A DNA stretch of 63,622 nucleotides from Paenibacillus sp. HGH0039 (GTDB lineage: Bacteria; Bacillota; Bacilli; Paenibacillales; NBRC-103111): assembly GCF_000411255.1 (NCBI RefSeq), contig NZ_KE150415.1:1-63622 (forward strand). Reading direction: 5' to 3'. Below are positions 54,890 to 63,622 of this stretch, piece after piece. Under the pieces are notes generated by a model. It saw nothing but the letters and a program-made list of their open reading frames with translations. It was not told the DNA's origin and made no database searches. The position numbers and the translations under genes are program-made. The stretch's first letter is position 1; each line of letters starts with the position of its first letter.

Positions 54890-55987
54890 TTAATTCTGAA
54901 GCAGCTCGTTGTAGACGTCCCGCTTCGGCAGCCCCCGGTCGGAAGCGGTCTTTTTGATCGCTTCCTTCTTGCTCATCCCCTGTCCCATGTAATGGGCGGC
55001 ATGCTCCTCCAGTGAAAGCTCCTTCCACCAGGCGGCTTCCGCCTCCGCCGTTTCGGCTGCGCTTCGTCCCTCCACGAGGACGACGTACTCGCCCTGCGGC
55101 GGATGTTCGCCGAGATGGGCCAGCGCCCCGCTGATCCGGCCTCGCCCGAATTCCTCATAGCGCTTCGTCAATTCGCGCGCTAGGCAGATCTCCCGATCCC
55201 CCCATGATTCGAGCATCTGCTCGAGCGTACGGACAACCCGATGGGGGGATTCGTAGAACAGCAGCGTGCCCTGCGCAGGCGCCAGCCTCGCCAACTCCCG
55301 CTGCTGATCTTTCTTATCGCGCGGCAGGAACCCGTTGAAGGTAAATTCATCGGTAGGCAGCCCTGAGGCGATAAGGGCCGACAAGGCCGCGTTCGCGCCC
55401 GGGATCGGCACGACCGTAACTCCGGCTTCAATTGCCAGCCGGACAAGATCGTGCCCGGGATCGGAGATGGCGGGCAGTCCCGCATCGCTGACGAGCGCGA
55501 TGGTCTGCCCCTCGCTCATGAGCCGGACCAGCTCCGGGCCGCTCGCCTGCTTGTTGTGCTCGTGATAGCTGACGAGCCTCCCGGAAATATCGAAGTGAGT
55601 CAGCAACTTGCGAGTCTGGCGCGTATCCTCAGCGGCGATAAGGTCCGCTTCCTTCAGGACACGGACAGCCCGGTAGGTCATGTCTTCGAGATTGCCGATC
55701 GGAGTGCCTACCAGATAAAGCATCCCCATGCCGATCGACTTTTCGGGTTTACGGCCGCGGGCTCTGCCCTGAACCTGTTCCGGTGTAGACGAGATAGCGT
55801 CATGGCCGTAGGTACCTTTTTGGAACGTATCAGCACCGGTCTGCCTTTCCGTGTTCGTTGAATCTTCCACTTCTAACGCCGCTCGATCCTTTATGTTCTC
55901 CGCTGTATCCGCCGCATCTCCCTCCTTCCCGGTTATGCGCTGATCGTCTTTCTTCATTATATAGCTTCGCTGTATATTAAAATTCAT
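54890..55987 (-). CDS. rsmI: 16S rRNA 2'-O-ribose C1402 methyltransferase
   Basis: Methylates C1402 in the ribosomal decoding centre. The catalytic part is canonical: GMLYLVGTPIGNLEDMTYRAVRVL (about 88-111), ALVSDAGLPAISDPGHDLVR (about 163-182), PGANAALSALIASGLPTDEF and FYESPHRVVRTLEQM. With the ATG at 55987 (AGAGGA 9 bases upstream) the product is 365 residues, about 80 longer than usual because of a polar, acidic N-terminal extension. A start at MKKDD (55957) would shorten it little. It follows trmN6 by 6 bases; the yazA gene found between them in B. subtilis is absent. Confidence 0.92.
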   Translation of the reverse strand: MNFNIQRSYIMKKDDQRITGKEGDAADTAENIKDRAALEVEDSTNTERQTGADTFQKGTYGHDAISSTPEQVQGRARGRKPEKSIGMGMLYLVGTPIGNLEDMTYRAVRVLKEADLIAAEDTRQTRKLLTHFDISGRLVSYHEHNKQASGPELVRLMSEGQTIALVSDAGLPAISDPGHDLVRLAIEAGVTVVPIPGANAALSALIASGLPTDEFTFNGFLPRDKKDQQRELARLAPAQGTLLFYESPHRVVRTLEQMLESWGDREICLARELTKRYEEFGRGRISGALAHLGEHPPQGEYVVLVEGRSAAETAEAEAAWWKELSLEEHAAHYMGQGMSKKEAIKKTASDRGLPKRDVYNELLQN

Positions 55988-55993
55988 GCTGGA

Positions 55994-56791
55994 TTATCCT
56001 CTGTTTCTTTCGTTTTCCGGGCTTTTTTGCCCGCCTGCTTCCAACTCGCTCTTCTCCCCGTAGAATACGGCATGAAGTTCGCCGCAGTACCGTCCGCCCT
56101 CCTCATGAACGAAGAGCGGCGGAAGGGTTCGCATATCCGCTTTACCGTCACGGATACCTTCGATCAGTACCATCATCGCCTCTTCTCCCTGCCGCGGGTG
56201 AACGAAACGGACTCTTTTGGGCTCGACGCGGTACTGTCTCATTAACGTGCAGATATCGACCAGCCGGTTCGGCCGGTGTACCATGGCCATCTTGCCTCCG
56301 GCTTTCAGCAGTTTAGCGGAAGAGGCTACCACGTCCTCCAAGGTACAGAACAGCTCGTGTCTTGCGGCCGCCACATGCTCGTTGCGGTTTTGTTCACCCG
56401 CAGGAACTGGCAGATAGGGCGGGTTGACCGTCACCAGATCATACCCGGAAGCTCCCAGTGTCCGGTGAATCTGCTTGAGATCGGCATGTACCATGTGAAG
56501 CCTTTCCTGCAAACCGTTCAGCTCGATATTGCGTCTTCCCATACCTGCCAAGCGCTCCTGGATTTCGACGCCCCAGATCTCGGCTGCGGGTGTCCTTGTA
56601 GACAACAGAAGGGGAATGACTCCATTGCCGGAGCACAGATCCACAATTTTGCCCCGTGGAGGCACCGTGCAGAACCTTGCCAATAAAACCGCATCCAAAG
56701 AAAAGGCAAATACCTCTTCGCTTTGGATGATTTTCAAATCATGTGTCAGCAGATCGTCGATCCGCTCCGTTTCATGCAGTGCAACCTGCAC
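55994..56791 (-). CDS. trmN6: tRNA1(Val) (adenine-37-N6)-methyltransferase
   Basis: SAM-dependent methyltransferase of the YabB/TrmN6 group. The 265-residue product has the SAM-binding segment IVDLCSGNGVIPLLLS (about 50-65), a IWGVEIQERLAGMGRRNIELN motif (about 71-91) and the catalytic VTVNPPYLPVPAGEQN (NPPY, about 120). Order yabA-trmN6-rsmI is as in B. subtilis (yabA-yabB-yabC), apart from yazA. Confidence 0.9.
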   Translation of the reverse strand: MQVALHETERIDDLLTHDLKIIQSEEVFAFSLDAVLLARFCTVPPRGKIVDLCSGNGVIPLLLSTRTPAAEIWGVEIQERLAGMGRRNIELNGLQERLHMVHADLKQIHRTLGASGYDLVTVNPPYLPVPAGEQNRNEHVAAARHELFCTLEDVVASSAKLLKAGGKMAMVHRPNRLVDICTLMRQYRVEPKRVRFVHPRQGEEAMMVLIEGIRDGKADMRTLPPLFVHEEGGRYCGELHAVFYGEKSELEAGGQKSPENERNRG

Positions 56792-56830
56792 GTGGACTCC
56801 TCCTTTATTTTAACCGGAATTCTCATATGG

Positions 56831-56860
56831 AAAAAACCGTAGAGAAAAGCTCCCTACGGC
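56831..56860 (-). terminator. Intrinsic terminator after yabA
   Basis: CCGTAGGGAG pairs with TTCTCTACGG (G-U pairs allowed) around a CTT-type loop and is followed by TTTTTT on the minus strand, a few bases after the yabA stop. Confidence 0.8.
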
Positions 56861-56865
56861 TTACG

Positions 56866-57204
56866 TTATTTATTTAAGAAAGACAGGCAGAACAAACAGT
56901 CTCCTTCCGTCCGCAAGTGTCCGTAATAGACATTGCAGATATGGAAGCCTTCATAATACAGACGGGCCAGGTTGTCGTATCCCTCGCCGATTACAGGCTC
57001 AACGCCTTTCACCGGTTCGGAGTCCGTCTCCTCGGCATCCCCCTGCTTCAGCAATTTGCGAAGCTGTTGATTTTCCATCATCAGCCTTTGGTTATCCTCA
57101 AGCAAAGAAATGATGGTTTTCTTCAAATCGCCAAGCTCCGCATATGCTTTTCCGATCTGCTCTTCCAAACCGTCGATTTGCGCAAACATTTCATGTTTCT
57201 CCAC
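56866..57204 (-). CDS. yabA: Replication initiation control protein YabA
   Basis: Negative regulator of initiation that bridges DnaA and the DnaN clamp. The 112-residue product has an N-terminal coiled coil (about 1-50, IDGLEEQIGKAYAELGDLKKTI) that forms a tetramer, a linker, and a C-terminal zinc domain HICNVYYGHLRTEGDCLFC with the family His/Cys ligands. It lies between ricT and trmN6 near the expected origin-proximal region. Confidence 0.94.
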   Translation of the reverse strand: MEKHEMFAQIDGLEEQIGKAYAELGDLKKTIISLLEDNQRLMMENQQLRKLLKQGDAEETDSEPVKGVEPVIGEGYDNLARLYYEGFHICNVYYGHLRTEGDCLFCLSFLNK

Positions 57205-57240
57205 TGTCTCACCTCAAGTAACGCTTCCTGCATCCGTTAA

Positions 57241-58044
57241 CTAATCTTGCTCCGCTACATCGTCAAAAGGAAGATCCATTATTTTGCCGATATCGTACAG
57301 CTGAACCTTGCAAGTTTTTTCGTTCATGTTCAGTGAAAGCACTTTGCCGTTGCCAAGTGAGGTAATCACATAAGTTCCTACGGAAGGCACGCTGTCTTTG
57401 GCACTTTCGTAGTTATCATGCTCGAACTTCAAGCAGCACATAAGACGGCCGCACAATCCGGAAATTTTGGTCGGATTCAGGGACAGGTTCTGGTCCTTGG
57501 CCATCTTGATCGATACCGGTTCGAAATCCCCCAGGAATGAAGAACAGCATAAGATTCGGCCGCACGGTCCGATACCGCCCAGCATTTTGGCTTCATCCCG
57601 TACCCCGATCTGACGGAGTTCGATACGCGTTCTGAAAATGCTCGCCAGGTCCTTAACCAGCTCCCGGAAGTCAACCCTTCCCTCAGCCGTAAAATAAAAA
57701 ATAATTTTATTCCGGTCAAATGTATATTCCACGTCCACCAGCTTCATTTTGAGCTGATGATCCTTGATTTTATTCAAACAAATCCCGAAAGCATCTTTGG
57801 CCGCTTTCTTGTTCTCTTCAACAAGCTGGGCATCCGTCGGATTCGCAATCCGGATGACTTTCTTGAGCGGAAGGACCACATCGTTCTCTTGAACGGTTTT
57901 CTTTCCGATGACCACTCTACCATATTCGATGCCTCTGGCGGTCTCAACGATTACGGCGTTCTCTTGTTCCACAGGAAGGTCAATGGGATCAAAATAATAC
58001 ACCTTGCCCGCCTTCTTGAAGCGGACACCTACGACGGAATACAT
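57241..58044 (-). CDS. ricT: RicT (YaaT), subunit of the Ric/Y-complex
   Basis: Works with RicA and RicF in RNA maturation with RNase Y, carrying iron-sulfur clusters. The 267-residue product has the PSP1 domain and Cys-rich motifs GPCGRILCCSSFLGDFEPV (about 157-175) and GLCGRLMCCLKFEHDNY (about 194-210). It starts one base after holB, so it is co-translated. Confidence 0.94.
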   Translation of the reverse strand: MYSVVGVRFKKAGKVYYFDPIDLPVEQENAVIVETARGIEYGRVVIGKKTVQENDVVLPLKKVIRIANPTDAQLVEENKKAAKDAFGICLNKIKDHQLKMKLVDVEYTFDRNKIIFYFTAEGRVDFRELVKDLASIFRTRIELRQIGVRDEAKMLGGIGPCGRILCCSSFLGDFEPVSIKMAKDQNLSLNPTKISGLCGRLMCCLKFEHDNYESAKDSVPSVGTYVITSLGNGKVLSLNMNEKTCKVQLYDIGKIMDLPFDDVAEQD

Positions 58045-58045
58045 G

Positions 58046-59023
58046 TTACACCCCCTGTATGTCCACTAGCATTTTCTCGATAACCAGCTGTGGATTGGCA
58101 TTAAAACGCAGCCGTTTTTGAAGTTCAACCGCCTGGGCCAGCAAACGCACCCATTCTCCGGTTTCCCTCTTGAACGACAGTGGCCCCATCCAATCCATCT
58201 GGTCGATATATACGAAATTTTCCTTGCGACCGATTCGCAGGGAAACCATGTCTTTCAACCATAAAATCATGAGATCGAAAAGCAGAGCCGTATGATCGGC
58301 CAGCCCGGCTTTGATCCACTTCTGCTGCAGCGTAACAAAGGAAGACGGATAGCGTGTCAGCGTTTCCCTCAACAATTGTATCATTGTGCTGCGGATTTCG
58401 GCAAACCCATTTGTCTGAATCATTTCTTTGGCCGCTTGTAGGCCGGCCGTCAAATGAATGGCAGGCTGCACCAGGGCAGCAGGGTGACCTTCTTCCAACA
58501 GTACTCTCGCCATCTCGGCCCGCGGCATAGGTGTGAAGGAAATCCATTGAGACCGGGACTGAATGGTCGGCAGCAGAGCATGTCCATTCTCGGTAACGAG
58601 TACCGCAACCACTTTCGAGTTCGGTTCTTCCAAAAACTTAAGCAGGCTGTTGGCAGCCTGGACAGTCATTTTCTCCGCTTGATTCAGAATATAAATCTTC
58701 GTGCCCGAACCTGCGGAGCGGTAGGCAAACTGCTTCTGCAGCTCGCGAATCTGGTCGATCTTGATGGAAGCCCCATCGGGCTCAATTTGGTAAAGATCCG
58801 GATGGTTGCCATGCTCGACCTTCCTGCATTCCAGACATTCCCCGCAGGCGTCATCCTTGAGGTTCGTGCAGTAGATGGCTTTCGCAAGCATAAGGGCCGT
58901 CTGCTTCCTCCCCGTACCTACCGGACCGCTAAATATATAAGCGTGCGATATTCTATCCTGCCGCAAGCCGCTTTGCAATATGCGTTTGGCCGTTTCCTGG
59001 CCTGGGATCGTTTGAAAAGACAT
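58046..59023 (-). CDS. holB: DNA polymerase III subunit delta'
   Basis: Clamp-loader subunit. The 325-residue product has the AAA+ core with SFQTIPGQETAKRILQSG (start), the P-loop-like FSGPVGTGRKQTALMLA (about 33-48, degenerate), a zinc module CGECLECRKVEHGNHPD (about 60-76) and LLKFLEEPNSKVVAVLVTE (sensor region). The ATG at 59023 has GGAG 9 bases upstream; a GTG 15 bases earlier is inside that site. Confidence 0.93.
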   Translation of the reverse strand: MSFQTIPGQETAKRILQSGLRQDRISHAYIFSGPVGTGRKQTALMLAKAIYCTNLKDDACGECLECRKVEHGNHPDLYQIEPDGASIKIDQIRELQKQFAYRSAGSGTKIYILNQAEKMTVQAANSLLKFLEEPNSKVVAVLVTENGHALLPTIQSRSQWISFTPMPRAEMARVLLEEGHPAALVQPAIHLTAGLQAAKEMIQTNGFAEIRSTMIQLLRETLTRYPSSFVTLQQKWIKAGLADHTALLFDLMILWLKDMVSLRIGRKENFVYIDQMDWMGPLSFKRETGEWVRLLAQAVELQKRLRFNANPQLVIEKMLVDIQGV

Positions 59024-59043
59024 TTGTATATTCTCCACTGTCT

Positions 59044-59490
59044 TTAAAATAAAAAGTGGATCAGCATGCCCCGTATCTCGCCTATTCGCTGCAAAATCTC
59101 CAGCCGTCCCTGCTCGGTTTCAAGCAGATCGTCCGCCATGCTGAGCAGAGCACCGTCTACTTCCTCCAGCAGCTTGTACCTCTTCGTCCGGCCTCTCCTG
59201 TCCCATCCGCGAGTTTCGCGCAAGCCGACTCCCTGACGGGCCGTCTCCTCCAGAAACTGCTTAATCAGCAGCTTGTACTGCCGAAGTTCCCGCAGCTTCA
59301 TGGATCTGGAGAGACGGTCACCCTGGAGCCCGATCTGCTGAAGCATCCGGTTAAGCTGCTCCATGGTGACCTTCTCGTCATGCTTGAGCATAAAGGCGGA
59401 GAAGTCTTTGGGAGGCGATTGAAGAGTCGGCGCCGTTTCCGGAACCTTTACGTTCTTACCGATCGGCTGCCACCCCGGGTTGATTTTCAA
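59044..59490 (-). CDS. yaaR: DUF327 protein YaaR
   Basis: A 148-residue helical cytoplasmic protein of the YaaR family. Family sequence includes FSAFMLKHDEKVTMEQLNRMLQQIGLQGDRLSRSMKLREL and VGLRETRGWDRRGRTKRYKLLEEVD. Its function is not known to me. The order darA-yaaR-holB is conserved with B. subtilis. Confidence 0.9.
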   Translation of the reverse strand: MKINPGWQPIGKNVKVPETAPTLQSPPKDFSAFMLKHDEKVTMEQLNRMLQQIGLQGDRLSRSMKLRELRQYKLLIKQFLEETARQGVGLRETRGWDRRGRTKRYKLLEEVDGALLSMADDLLETEQGRLEILQRIGEIRGMLIHFLF

Positions 59491-59548
59491 GCTTCATGCT
59501 CCCCTTTTGTTGCGTATTGGCGGGTTCCGTCGGTCGGTCCCTGCCGAT

Positions 59549-60563
<1,015 letters not shown>

Positions 60564-60609
60564 ATTACCCTCCTAAAAATAAAAACGAAACCAACCTTCC
60601 GGCCGGAAG

Positions 60610-62139
60610 TTATTCTATGTTGCTATTATGAGTATCCTCCGGAATGTCCGTCAGAACCCTCAGGTTGCCTTTCGCCGCCTCCCGGCTTCCGTGAAATCTC
60701 GCTCCCGATTCGGCCAGCCGCTTAAGCTCTGCCGCCGTATCCTCTTGAATAAGCTCTCCAGGATACAGCAAAGGAATTCCGGGCGGATAAGGGATCACCA
60801 TTTCAGCGGATCTTTTTCCGGCGGAACTCTCAATCGGCATGACGCATACAGAGTCCTGTACGCTGTTCTTCATGTCTCGGGTAACGGGTATGTTCATGGG
60901 AACGGGTATGGAAACGGAGTTAAGAAGAGGCTTATACATACTATTCGGGCTAATGCCCGGAAGTTCCTGCTTATTTGTCAAGTATTCCTTGGAAATGGCT
61001 TCACAGGCTCCCAAGGCTCTCTCCGCATCTTCAATTGTCGAGGCGGGCGTTAGAAGAAGCAGAACGGCTTTATCCGCGGCAAGCTCCACAAAACAACCGG
61101 CTTCTTCTAAAAATCCTTGCAGCTCAGAGCCGCTCAACGTTCCCGTCCCATCGTATATCGTCACTTTGAAAGGATCCATATGCTCGTATGCGGTTTGTGC
61201 CGAATGATGTTTCAACTGCCGGAAACCGTATATGTCCTCCAGACCGTCACGGAGTCTTTGAACGGCTTTCAACCCTTCAGCGACCAGCCTCTCCCCATGG
61301 AGGTGCATCTGTCTCCTGGCTAAGTCGAGAGAAGCCATGATCGGATAGGACGGGCTGGAGCTTTGCAGCATTGCAAGCAGCATGCTTATTCTCTCCCGGT
61401 CCATCCGATCATGCCGGAGATGAAGCATCGCCCCCATCGTCATCGCCGTAAGCATCTTGTGGGTGGATTGGACCACGGCGTCGGCTCCGCATGCAAGCGC
61501 GGACTCCGGCAGCGCCGGATGAAAGCCGTAATGCGCCCCGTGGGCCTCATCCACCAGCAGCGGCAGGCCGTGCCGGTGCATCAGATCGGCATAGGGGCGC
61601 AAAGTCACTCCCATTCCGTAATAGTTCGGATTGGTCAGCAGCAGCCCTTTCGCCTCCGGATACCGGGAGAGCGCGTCTTCGACGTCGCTCAGCCTCACGG
61701 AGGCGGGTATACCGCTTTCCCCGTCGGTCTGCGGGGAAACAAACACCGCGTGCGCGCCAGCCAGCATCAATCCGTGCAGCACGGATTTGTGGGCGTTGCG
61801 CTGCACGAGAAGAATGTCGCCGGGTCCGCACAGCGACATGATCATAGCCAGGTTGCCGGCCGTACTGCCGCCAACGAGAAAAAACGTCTCCTCCGCCCCG
61901 AAACAATCTGCCGCGAGCGCCTGCGCCTCGCGGATCGCCTCTTCGGGTTGGTGGAGATCGTCCAGGCCGCTGATCTCGGTATAGTCGAGCGCCATCAGCG
62001 GCTCAAAAAAAGGAGCGGCCTCACGGTCCGCTCCCCTGCCTGATTTATGACCGGGTACATGGAAACTGGCCGGTCTTCGTTCATAATGCTCCCTCATTTT
62101 TTCGAAAAGGGGCGCGTTTTCGCGATTTGGCATATCCAA
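60610..62139 (-). CDS. yaaO: PLP-dependent arginine/lysine/ornithine decarboxylase family protein (YaaO)
   Basis: Fold-type I PLP enzyme, probably an amino-acid decarboxylase. The 509-residue product has the N-terminal FHVPGHKSGRG (about 22-32), the cofactor-binding FFLVGGSTAGNLAMI (about 85-99), DEAHGAHYGFHPALP (about 197-211) and the Schiff-base Lys in VVQSTHKMLTAMTMGAML (about 224-241). Length and N terminus agree with the short Bacillus YaaO type, not the long inducible E. coli enzymes. Exact substrate (Arg, Lys or Orn) cannot be told. A start 6 bases downstream (MPNREN) is possible. Confidence 0.88.
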   Translation of the reverse strand: MDMPNRENAPLFEKMREHYERRPASFHVPGHKSGRGADREAAPFFEPLMALDYTEISGLDDLHQPEEAIREAQALAADCFGAEETFFLVGGSTAGNLAMIMSLCGPGDILLVQRNAHKSVLHGLMLAGAHAVFVSPQTDGESGIPASVRLSDVEDALSRYPEAKGLLLTNPNYYGMGVTLRPYADLMHRHGLPLLVDEAHGAHYGFHPALPESALACGADAVVQSTHKMLTAMTMGAMLHLRHDRMDRERISMLLAMLQSSSPSYPIMASLDLARRQMHLHGERLVAEGLKAVQRLRDGLEDIYGFRQLKHHSAQTAYEHMDPFKVTIYDGTGTLSGSELQGFLEEAGCFVELAADKAVLLLLTPASTIEDAERALGACEAISKEYLTNKQELPGISPNSMYKPLLNSVSIPVPMNIPVTRDMKNSVQDSVCVMPIESSAGKRSAEMVIPYPPGIPLLYPGELIQEDTAAELKRLAESGARFHGSREAAKGNLRVLTDIPEDTHNSNIE

Positions 62140-62175
62140 GCATCCTTTGAAATCTTATATTCATGAAGTAAATTA

Positions 62176-62205
62176 AGCATACCTGTCAGCCGTCCCGAAA
62201 ATCAA
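62176..62205 (-). promoter_or_regulatory. Possible yaaO-tmk operon promoter
   Basis: On the minus strand TTGATT (62200-62205) is 18 bases from TATGCT (62176-62181), about 40 bases upstream of the decarboxylase start. Confidence 0.45.
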
Positions 62206-62244
62206 GGCATTTTTCGCGCGTTTACACACTTCCGCCGTCCGGTA

Positions 62245-62430
62245 TCAAGCGTTTTGTTTATAAAAAATTTGCTTTAACTGCCGGATAAAAAAAGAATATT
62301 TGACATCCATTACATCCGTACGCACAATTTCAGCCTCACAAGCATCGCAGATAAATTCCGAAGCAATCTGAATGCCTTCTTGCTTTTCTTCTCCGCACAC
62401 GATACATTTCACCAGAACCGGGTCTTCCAT
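62245..62430 (-). CDS. csfB: Sigma-G inhibitor CsfB (Gin)
   Basis: Anti-sigma factor that prevents premature sigma-G activity. The 61-residue product has the zinc-binding pairs CIVCGEEKQEG (residues 9-12) and FICDACEAEIV (about 27-30) and the helical tail FFIRQLKQIFYKQNA. The ATG at 62430 has AGAGGTG about 6 bases upstream. It is the first gene after the rRNA operon, the same place as csfB in B. subtilis, and has a sigma-F-type promoter. Confidence 0.93.
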   Translation of the reverse strand: MEDPVLVKCIVCGEEKQEGIQIASEFICDACEAEIVRTDVMDVKYSFFIRQLKQIFYKQNA

Positions 62431-62460
62431 ACGGATCACCTCTACTTTTTTTCCTATTAG

Positions 62461-62490
62461 CAGTATGTCCGGTTTACGATTCTTTTAGAC
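62461..62490 (-). promoter_or_regulatory. csfB promoter, sigma-F type
   Basis: On the minus strand GTCTA (62486-62490) is 18 bases from CATACTG (62461-62467), each one mismatch from GHATR and CATNHTA. csfB is sigma-F-dependent in B. subtilis. The remaining 200 bases up to the next gene show nothing recognisable. Confidence 0.5.
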
Positions 62491-62702
62491 GCAAAAGAAA
62501 GGTTTCAAGCACGTAACGGCGGCCCCCTCTCCACGTATGTACGGGATTTGGCACTTTTGCCTGTGTGCAAAGCTCTCATTGCAGCAAGCTTTCTCCACCT
62601 TTAATCTTTAAAAAACCTGGTCTAAAATCCGATATAGATAGAGTACCCTACTTATGAGATACTGACTAGAACAACAGATGTTTTAAACGGAGGCTTTCCA
62701 AT

Positions 62703-63218
62703 TTGAAAAAAAACACTTCCAGCGATGCGATTATCTACACGTATACCCTTCTTCGACGAATTCCGCATCATCTCCTGCTGCTCGGCGTTTATTACGCATT
62801 TGCTGCGGTATGGGCGGTTAAGGCCCTGCTGACAGGCAGTCTGCTCTCTTTGTGTCTCGGCTATATTTTCGTTCAACTTCTTCATATGCTGGCAATCCGC
62901 GGGTATCTTCATTTTGTCAGAAAAGCGGAGCCTCAAGGCTGGTCTTTCCGATTTGCTCATCTTTGGACAGGCTATATTCCCGCGCAGTACGTGATGTTTC
63001 GGTCTTTCTTCCGTCTTCATCTGCACCTGCTGATCTCGGGTTTCGCCGGTATATTGCTTCTCTATCCTTGGTTCAGCGCTGCAGCCTTATCCAATATCTT
63101 GTTTGTGCATTTGTGGATTTTAGGCGGGCGGTTTTATATGTTTTTGATGTTCCGAAAACAATATCAGGTCGGCTGGCTGCGCCTCCGTGCTAATGAAACT
63201 TCGTGTTACAAACAGTAA
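62703..63218 (+). CDS. Membrane protein of unknown function
   Basis: A 171-residue protein I do not recognise. It has four likely membrane segments (about 22-43, 45-65, 107-125, 129-150), a positive-inside pattern and basic loops; the C terminus is cytoplasmic and ends NETSCYKQ. A TTG start at 62703 is preceded by GGAGG at 9 bases, which decides it. The gene is plus-strand, divergent from csfB and convergent with the rRNA operon, and stops about 150 bases before the rRNA terminators. Its A+T content looks ordinary. No promoter identified. Confidence 0.75.
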   Translation: MKKNTSSDAIIYTYTLLRRIPHHLLLLGVYYAFAAVWAVKALLTGSLLSLCLGYIFVQLLHMLAIRGYLHFVRKAEPQGWSFRFAHLWTGYIPAQYVMFRSFFRLHLHLLISGFAGILLLYPWFSAAALSNILFVHLWILGGRFYMFLMFRKQYQVGWLRLRANETSCYKQ

Positions 63219-63371
63219 GTCTTACGTGCCCTCAGACTTAACATTCCTGGAAATAAAATTGGTAAAAACGCGTCTCAAAAATGGAAATTACGGGTCACGG
63301 AAATGGAAAATAAATTAAGGTGGGTGACTTTCGTCTTACGACACCACACCCGGATGGGAACTGCGCGGCAC

Positions 63372-63410
63372 AAAAAATGATCGGATCAGAGGTTCTACCC
63401 TTGACCGATC
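63372..63410 (-). terminator. Second terminator of the rRNA operon
   Basis: GATCGG ... CCGATC with further pairing inside is followed on the minus strand by ATTTTTTG, 40 bases beyond the first rRNA terminator. The rest of the gap up to the plus-strand gene shows nothing recognisable. Confidence 0.7.
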
Positions 63411-63440
63411 TTTCCCGTACTATCTTAAATATATCTTTAA

Positions 63441-63480
63441 ACAACAAAAAACCTTTTCGAACTCTCATTCGAAAAGGTTT
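63441..63480 (-). terminator. First terminator of the rRNA operon
   Basis: A perfect 13-base stem (63449-63461 with 63468-63480) and a 6-base loop are followed on the minus strand by TTTTTGTTG, seven bases past the 5S gene. Confidence 0.85.
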
Positions 63481-63487
63481 TATTTGT

Positions 63488-63604
63488 GCTTGGCAACGTC
63501 CTACTCTCCCAGGACCCTTCGGTCCAAGTACCATCGGCGCTGGAAGGCTTAACGGTCGTGTTCGGGATGGGTACGCGTGGTTCCCTTCCGCCATCGTCAC
63601 CAAA
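63488..63604 (-). rRNA. rrf: 5S ribosomal RNA
   Basis: 117-base 5S rRNA on the minus strand. It begins TTTGGTGACGATGGCGG, holds the conserved CCCATCCCGAACACGACC loop and GATGGTACTTGG, and ends GGACGTTGCCAAGC, which pairs with the 5' end. It is the 3' end of an rRNA operon whose 23S and 16S genes lie beyond the right edge. Confidence 0.95.
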
Positions 63605-63622
63605 CAGGTGTCTATTCAGACA

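Overview
The window looks like a chromosomal segment of a spore-forming Firmicute of the Paenibacillaceae, probably Paenibacillus or a close relative. It carries the Bacillales origin-proximal core block between two rRNA operons, with many sporulation genes (spoIIE, spoVT, spoVG, yabP, yabQ, yabG, fin, csfB, an sspF-type SASP gene). A nadA-nadB-nadC cluster sits between ftsH and coaX, which I associate with Paenibacillus from memory. There is no transposon, prophage, CRISPR array or recognisable tRNA gene. Nearly everything is read on the minus strand; the plus strand carries only abrB, an ecsAB-like ABC pair and two unrecognised genes.

Layout from right to left (direction of transcription). 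A 5S rRNA gene with two tandem terminators closes an rRNA operon at the right edge. Then come csfB (sigma-G inhibitor), a yaaO-type decarboxylase, tmk, darA, yaaR, holB, ricT, yabA, trmN6 and rsmI (DNA metabolism, c-di-AMP sensing, RNA modification). abrB sits on the plus strand in a Spo0A-box-rich gap facing an HD phosphohydrolase gene and tatD. A plus-strand ABC exporter pair follows. Next is a 3D-domain cell-wall protein gene behind a c-di-AMP (ydaO-type) riboswitch, then rnmV, rsmA, yabG, veg, sspF, ispE, purR, ridA, spoVG, glmU, ctc, pth, fin and mfd.

The middle holds prsA, two tandem spoVT-type regulator genes, a spoVB-like flippase gene, mazG, hbs (HU), rqcP, yabP, yabQ, divIC, an S1-domain gene, spoIIE, a VWA protein gene, a protein kinase gene, tilS, hprT and ftsH. 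The left third is metabolic: an overlapping nadABC-coaX-hslO-prsA-like operon (NAD, pantothenate phosphorylation, redox and secreted folding), cysK, a pab/fol operon for folate ending in a small Xre regulator gene and dusB, then greA and lysS. At the left edge a strong promoter and leader fire into another rRNA operon outside the window.

The most interesting points are the riboswitch-controlled 3D-domain gene in the same window as the c-di-AMP receptor DarA; the duplicated spoVT genes; exact Spo0A boxes flanking both abrB and the HD hydrolase gene; a well-formed small plus-strand gene of unknown function beside pth; HU translationally coupled to the S4 ribosome-quality-control factor RqcP; and neighbours missing from the expected order (prs, metS, a yazA-type gene). 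No wholly new multi-gene system is evident. Comparisons with Bacillus subtilis gene order are from memory, and promoter and terminator calls were made by eye.
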